This document shows positions 16,085 through 19,918 of a DNA stretch of 19,918 nucleotides, piece by piece; the stretch's first letter is position 1, and the number at the start of each line of letters is the position of its first letter. This stretch comes from Phycisphaerales bacterium UBA2402 (lineage in GTDB: Bacteria > Planctomycetota > Phycisphaerae > Phycisphaerales > UBA1924). The notes below the pieces were generated by a model. It was given only the letters and a program-made list of their open reading frames with translations, was not told the origin of the DNA and made no database searches. The position numbers and the translations under genes are program-made. The stretch spans positions 1 through 19,918 of the forward strand of contig DDSA01000076.1 of assembly GCA_002343715.1 (NCBI GenBank), read 5' to 3'.

Positions 16085-17344
16085 ATGCACGTGCTTCCCC
16101 GGGCATGCCGAACTCCCGTTGTTCGTGGGATATGGCCAACCGGGGTCCTTCTTCTGCGCCTCATCGTTCCGCTATGGTGCATGACGGGCGCGGCTCACGC
16201 GCAGATGTCCGGAGAAGCCGGGGCCAGGGTTCGTCCGATCACGCGTGAAGAAGTGAATGCGTACGCCGCGATGCTTCAACTCGATCCGCAGCAGAAGTCT
16301 GCGGTGAAGGAGCTGCACCGGGGGTATCTGGCTTCCATTCGTGCGGCGATGAAGGATGGGAATACCGCATGGCGAGCGTGCGGAGATGAGCCTGAACCGA
16401 CCAGGAAGGAGCGATGTCGTGCCGAGGCGCTCATGAAGTTTGTGGGCGCGGCACGAGCGTCGGAGTCGGGGTGGTTCGCCGATGTCGGCGCGGTTCTCCG
16501 TTCAGAGCAGTCGGCCTTGATGGAGCGTGTAGCGATGGCGCGCGCGAGAGAACTGGCCCGTCGGCACACCATCGCCGGCGGTGCACGGGCCGACCCCGAT
16601 CTCATCATCGCGCAACTGGGGGTTCCCCGCACGGGGGCCGTGGCCGAGGCGCTGGACGAGTGCGCAGCGCAGGTGGATCGGCACGCGAAGGCCCAGGTGC
16701 GTTTGATGCAACGGCTCTTCGAGATGGTGGATGCCAACCGGGTCGAGGGAAGGCAGAACGACCCTGCCGACCTCTCACGATTGATTCGCGAACTCGGCGA
16801 GGAATCGTTCAAGGTGCAGGACATCAATGCGAAAACGCTCCGACAGGTGATGGACGTGGTGCCCGAGGAGCGGCGTGACGACATCGCGCGGGCCGCGAAA
16901 CGGCTGAGTTTTCCCACGGTGTACGCCCCCACGCCGTTCGAGGGGACCCTCTCACGCGCGCTGCGGTTGGCGGATCTTTCGGCCGATCAGCGGGCCGAAC
17001 TCGAAGCGCTCGGTACACGCCACGCCCGCGAGGCGGACTCGGTGCGTTCGGTCTGGGCAGGGGCGGTGGGGGAGCAGCAGCGACGCCTGGCCGACCTGGG
17101 GCTGGTTGCCCTGGCGACGCTCGGGGAAGCCTCGCGGGACGTGACCGAGAGTCACACTCGGATGCGTGATCTTGATGCCAGAAGCATGGCGAGGCTGACC
17201 TCGCTTCTCACGGACGATCAGCGTGCTGCGCTTGGCGTGCCGGATAAACCCACCGAGATGAACACCCTGCGGGACATGCTCCCCGAGATCGGCAAGGATC
17301 AGGAGGCAACGGAGCGCGAACTTGCAGAGGGTGGTTCTCCGTAG
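16085..17344 (+). CDS. Secreted coiled-coil protein with Spy/CpxP-like LTxxQ motifs
   Basis: A 419-residue exported protein. A signal peptide ends near residue 40 (hydrophobic TGVLLLRLIVPLW, then GAAHA before QMSG). The mature part is almost wholly alpha-helical and charged. It carries several segments like the LTxxQ motif of Spy, CpxP and CnrX: LQLDPQQKSAV, LRSEQSALM, LSADQRAEL and LLTDDQRAAL. Spy-type proteins are ~160 residues, so this looks like two or more such units in tandem. It begins 47 bases after the FecR-like gene and is probably the third gene of the sigma operon. A periplasmic chaperone or a signal sensor are both possible. It converges with the NrdJb-like gene, with 9 bases between the stops. 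Confidence 0.75.
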   Translation: MHVLPRACRTPVVRGIWPTGVLLLRLIVPLWCMTGAAHAQMSGEAGARVRPITREEVNAYAAMLQLDPQQKSAVKELHRGYLASIRAAMKDGNTAWRACGDEPEPTRKERCRAEALMKFVGAARASESGWFADVGAVLRSEQSALMERVAMARARELARRHTIAGGARADPDLIIAQLGVPRTGAVAEALDECAAQVDRHAKAQVRLMQRLFEMVDANRVEGRQNDPADLSRLIRELGEESFKVQDINAKTLRQVMDVVPEERRDDIARAAKRLSFPTVYAPTPFEGTLSRALRLADLSADQRAELEALGTRHAREADSVRSVWAGAVGEQQRRLADLGLVALATLGEASRDVTESHTRMRDLDARSMARLTSLLTDDQRAALGVPDKPTEMNTLRDMLPEIGKDQEATERELAEGGSP

Positions 17345-17353
17345 CGGGTCGGA

Positions 17354-17899
17354 TCAGGCTCGGGTGACCGGCTCGGCGAAGTGAATCTCGATGTACCGGG
17401 CGATGTAATCAACAATGGACTCGGCCTCGGGGATATCCGGGTTGCTGGTCTCGCCCATCGGTTCGAAGCGCATCCCCTTGAAGCGGCTGACGGCGTCACG
17501 CACGCTCAGCCCGTGCTGGATGGAGAGGCTGAAGGCGCGGCAGAAGGCCTGGCACATCCCCGAGAGGGTCGAGCCTTCCTTGCTCATCTTGAGGAAAATT
17601 TCGCCAGGACGCCCATCGGGATAAAGACCGATGGTGAGGTAGCCTTCGTGCCGTCCGATGCTGAACTTGTGGGTGACGGACTCGCGGGTAACGGGCAATG
17701 ACTGGCGGGCGACGAGCATGAGTCTGGCTTCCTGCGGAGATGGCGTCGCGCGTTCCTGCGCGACGGCAGAGGGGACGGACGGCCCGGTACGCAACTCGCT
17801 TCCTGTGATCGGGCCGGACGAGTGTACCCCGCCCGGGCGAGCGCTTCCCCTATCGGCGTGCGACGGGTCCGGCGACCATTTTATTTGCTTCCTGTCCAT
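17354..17899 (-). CDS. Stand-alone NrdJ C-terminal-domain protein (NrdJb-like)
   Basis: A 181-residue protein whose residues 68-175 match the C-terminal region of the B12-dependent class II ribonucleotide reductase: THKFSIGRHEGYLTIGLYP, GRPGEIFLKMSKEGS, FKGMRFEPMGET and IVDYIARYI. The catalytic barrel is absent, so it cannot be a reductase alone. Pseudomonas splits class II reductase into NrdJa and a small NrdJb of this type. The CxxC tail and TSCPD motif of full NrdJ are missing; the only cysteine pair is MCQAFC (115-120). Residues 1-60 are low-complexity. ATG at 17719 (M61), with AGGA 10 bases before it, is an alternative start giving just the domain. It lies 21 bases downstream of dnaA on the same strand. 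Confidence 0.82.
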   Translation of the reverse strand: MDRKQIKWSPDPSHADRGSARPGGVHSSGPITGSELRTGPSVPSAVAQERATPSPQEARLMLVARQSLPVTRESVTHKFSIGRHEGYLTIGLYPDGRPGEIFLKMSKEGSTLSGMCQAFCRAFSLSIQHGLSVRDAVSRFKGMRFEPMGETSNPDIPEAESIVDYIARYIEIHFAEPVTRA

Positions 17900-17920
17900 G
17901 GCATTGCCGCTCCCACCCTG

Positions 17921-19441
17921 TCATTGCGCGGCCGCGCGGGCGACCTGCTTCGCCAGGTAGTCGGCGATTTCTCGCAGTGTAAGCCCCGCGAACTGCGGCA
18001 CCAGGTCCGCCGGAAGGGTCTCACCATCGGCCATCTGACGGGAGAATCGCTTGTAGGCTGTGATGATCGTGGAGTGATTGTCACGCCCGGTGGCCCGCGA
18101 GATTTCCGGGAAACTGAGCGTCGTCAGCGTGCGACAGAGGTAGGCTACCAAGGCCCGTGCGGCGACGACCCGGGGATGCCGGACGCGCTGCATGAGGTCC
18201 GTGACTTCCACTTTGAACGCGCGGCAGACCTCCACGATGACGACCTCGGCGGCGATGGGTTTGCGGGGGCGCGGGGGGTGCTCGGGAAGGCTCTCGGCGT
18301 GTTCCGCCTCGGTCTTGAGTCCTAAGGCTCTGCGCACGAGGTGGAGGCCGATCCGCCCACCCGGGGAGGAGAGTTCGGGGAGCAGGCGGTGGACGGCATC
18401 GACCTGGTGCAGCAGCCCCTCGATCTCGCGCACCGATCCTCCGAACCCGCCCAGCGATCCGATGGCGCGCTCGGTTCGATCGGCGATGAGGTCTTCGGCG
18501 GCCGGCTCCAGTTCGAGGCCGCGACGCTGAGCCAGGTGCCTTACAAGTCGTCCGCGCAGCGTTCGATCCGGGGGATCGATCTTCACAACCACGCCCGCGA
18601 GAAAGCGGGAAACGAGGCGGTCGTGGAGTTTGCGGATCTCGCGCGGGTGCTCATCGCTGGCCAGGACGATCCGTGCGCCCTCCAGCCCGGCCGCGTCCAG
18701 GGTGTGGAGGAGTTCGGTCTGCGTCGCCTCTTTGCCGCCGAAAAAATGAACATCATCGAGGCAGAGAAGTTCGACCTTGCGGTACGTGCGACGGAATGCT
18801 TCGAGGCGGTTGGCCTTGATCGCCGCGATGAACTCGTTGGTGAAAGCTTCGGCGGTGGCGTAGCGGACGATCGTTTCGGGTCGCCGCTTCGAGAATCCGT
18901 CGGCCACGGCGTGAAGCAGGTGTGACTTCCCCATCCCGCAGCGTGAATGAAGGAACAGGGGAGGGGCGACGCAGCTATCTTCAACCAGACGCACGGCCGC
19001 GGCGTGAGCGAGTTTGTTGGATATCCCGACCAGAAAGTTGGTGAAGGTCAAGGCCTGTTCCGCCGGCGTTGACTTTCCCTTCGGTGCTGAACGTGCTCGA
19101 GTCGGGCGTGCCGCGGCGTGGTCCGTGCCGAAAGGCTGCCGGTCTACGTGGAACCGAACCTCGGCCCCCGGTCGCGAGACGAGTTCAGGAGCCACACGCC
19201 TGAGAACTCCGCCGAATCGTTGTTCGAGCAGTTGGCCCGAGAGCGCGGAAGCCACGACGATTTCGAGGTTTCCTTCCGCGATGCGCACACGTGCCTGTCC
19301 GTCGAAATAGCGTTCGACCGCCTCCTCGCCCGCGCCCTGCGCCAGAACGTGACGTAGCCGCGAGACCAGTGAATGAGATGGATGAGGGGTGAGTTCCGTG
19401 CGAGGCGCATGCCGCGGATCCAACGCATGGTGAACTGACAC
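17921..19441 (-). CDS. dnaA: Chromosomal replication initiator DnaA
   Basis: DnaA binds DnaA boxes at the origin and, with ATP, opens the duplex. Numbers are from the GTG at 19441 (506 residues). Domain I, about 23-86, is divergent and lacks the usual tryptophan. A basic linker precedes domain III, which starts at LTFTNFLVGISNKLAHAAA (131-149). Walker A is SRCGMGKSHLL (166-176), with Ser where Thr is usual. Walker B is LLCLDDVHFFGGKEATQTE (225-243). Sensor II lies in SVREIEGLL. Domain IV (about 395-470) has the recognition motif as GRDNHST instead of GGRDHST. The GTG is chosen because GAGGTG stands 6 bases before it; the same frame stays open to 19774, so a longer protein is possible. The NrdJb-like gene follows. 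Confidence 0.92.
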   Translation of the reverse strand: MSVHHALDPRHAPRTELTPHPSHSLVSRLRHVLAQGAGEEAVERYFDGQARVRIAEGNLEIVVASALSGQLLEQRFGGVLRRVAPELVSRPGAEVRFHVDRQPFGTDHAAARPTRARSAPKGKSTPAEQALTFTNFLVGISNKLAHAAAVRLVEDSCVAPPLFLHSRCGMGKSHLLHAVADGFSKRRPETIVRYATAEAFTNEFIAAIKANRLEAFRRTYRKVELLCLDDVHFFGGKEATQTELLHTLDAAGLEGARIVLASDEHPREIRKLHDRLVSRFLAGVVVKIDPPDRTLRGRLVRHLAQRRGLELEPAAEDLIADRTERAIGSLGGFGGSVREIEGLLHQVDAVHRLLPELSSPGGRIGLHLVRRALGLKTEAEHAESLPEHPPRPRKPIAAEVVIVEVCRAFKVEVTDLMQRVRHPRVVAARALVAYLCRTLTTLSFPEISRATGRDNHSTIITAYKRFSRQMADGETLPADLVPQFAGLTLREIADYLAKQVARAAAQ

Positions 19442-19918
19442 GGGGAGCACCTCGCTCGCAATCTGGTGGCCATGGCCCGATCCGGTGTCGGGGCCGTCGT
19501 CGGACAACGACGGCCCGCCCCACACCCGTGCAGGAAGTTGCACGATCGTGGGGCGCTGCGGACCGGGCCGAATACGGTGAACGAGTCCTTCACCACGGGC
19601 ATCGCGCGCGACATCCTCCGCCGCTTCGCGGCGCGAGAACGTGCCCCATGTGTATCCATCCCACGATACGGGCCCGCGTGATGCCGACCCGCTGCGATGC
19701 GATCTCAATCCCGACGGCCGAATCCATGGCCGATTTCCGTCATCAATCCGGCAACGACTCCGCCGAGCGGTCACCTACATACGGGCCGTCAACAGTGTCG
19801 TTTACCGAAGCCAAAAGATATCTGAAACCCGGCGACGAAGCAAGAGAAAAAATCCTTGTACGATGGGGCCGCGTCGAGCGCGGGCCGTGTTTTAAGAAGA
19901 AACCGATCCACACTGTTT
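19442..19918. other. dnaA upstream region, candidate control or origin region
   Basis: No gene can be supported here. The first ~230 bases (to about 19670) have coding-like base use on the - strand in the dnaA frame, which could mean an N-terminal extension of DnaA. Beyond about 19795 the sequence turns AT-rich (for example AAAAGATATCTGAAA and GAGAAAAAATCC), unlike the rest of the window. Together with its position at dnaA this fits part of a promoter/origin region that continues past the window end. Only one weak DnaA-box-like 9-mer is seen, at 19904-19912, so origin function is a guess. Confidence 0.35.
19904..19912 (+). promoter_or_regulatory. Weak DnaA-box-like 9-mer
   Basis: CGATCCACA matches 7 of 9 bases of the consensus TTATCCACA. 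It is a single copy at the edge of the window, upstream of dnaA. Confidence 0.2.

Noticed and set aside
19466..19895. Two small + strand frames at the right end
   Set aside because: Arg-rich products without motifs, overlapping the dnaA upstream stretch; too weak to call genes.

Overview
This window is high-GC bacterial DNA that is almost fully coding. It carries 15 protein-coding genes that I can support. There is no tRNA, rRNA, CRISPR array, transposase or phage gene. The mix points to Planctomycetota, most likely class Phycisphaerae: a secreted protein with the variant PEP-CTERM tail VPLPPAAW, an ECF sigma factor coupled to a FecR-like membrane protein, a stand-alone domain of class II ribonucleotide reductase, a divergent DnaA and few Shine-Dalgarno sequences. 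This placement is inference from gene content; no marker gene fixes it.

Left part (1-6700, all + strand): a PEP-CTERM exported protein closed by an intrinsic terminator; then methionine aminopeptidase (map) and tryptophan synthase alpha (trpA) 17 bases apart; then a 732-residue type III glutamine synthetase (glnN) with its own strong terminator; then a membrane-anchored alpha/beta hydrolase whose start codon lies only a few bases past that terminator, and a small hypothetical protein.

Middle part (6890-13640, mixed strands): a DUF1275 membrane protein fused to a STAS domain and citrate synthase (both - strand); phosphoribosylanthranilate isomerase (trpF, +) divergent from citrate synthase; shikimate kinase (aroK, -) convergent with trpF; and a 968-residue bifunctional fucokinase/fucose-1-phosphate guanylyltransferase (fkp, +) divergent from aroK. 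Three aromatic amino-acid genes (trpA, trpF, aroK) therefore lie in the window but not as one operon, and trpB is absent.

Right part (13700-19918): a secreted helical protein; then an ECF sigma factor, a FecR-like membrane protein overlapping it by ATGA, and a large periplasmic Spy/CpxP-like helical protein. These last three look like one envelope-sensing unit, built like the CnrH/CnrY/CnrX type of system. Convergent with it on the - strand are dnaA and, 21 bases downstream of dnaA, a stand-alone NrdJ C-terminal-domain protein (NrdJb-like). This puts a ribonucleotide-reductase-related gene directly behind the replication initiator. The sequence upstream of dnaA, up to the window end, is a candidate origin/control region.

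The items most worth a second look are the dnaA-nrdJb-like pair, the altered DNA-recognition motif in DnaA, the ECF/FecR/Spy-like module, the DUF1275-STAS fusion, and the -10-like hexamers lying a few bases upstream of several starts that lack a Shine-Dalgarno.
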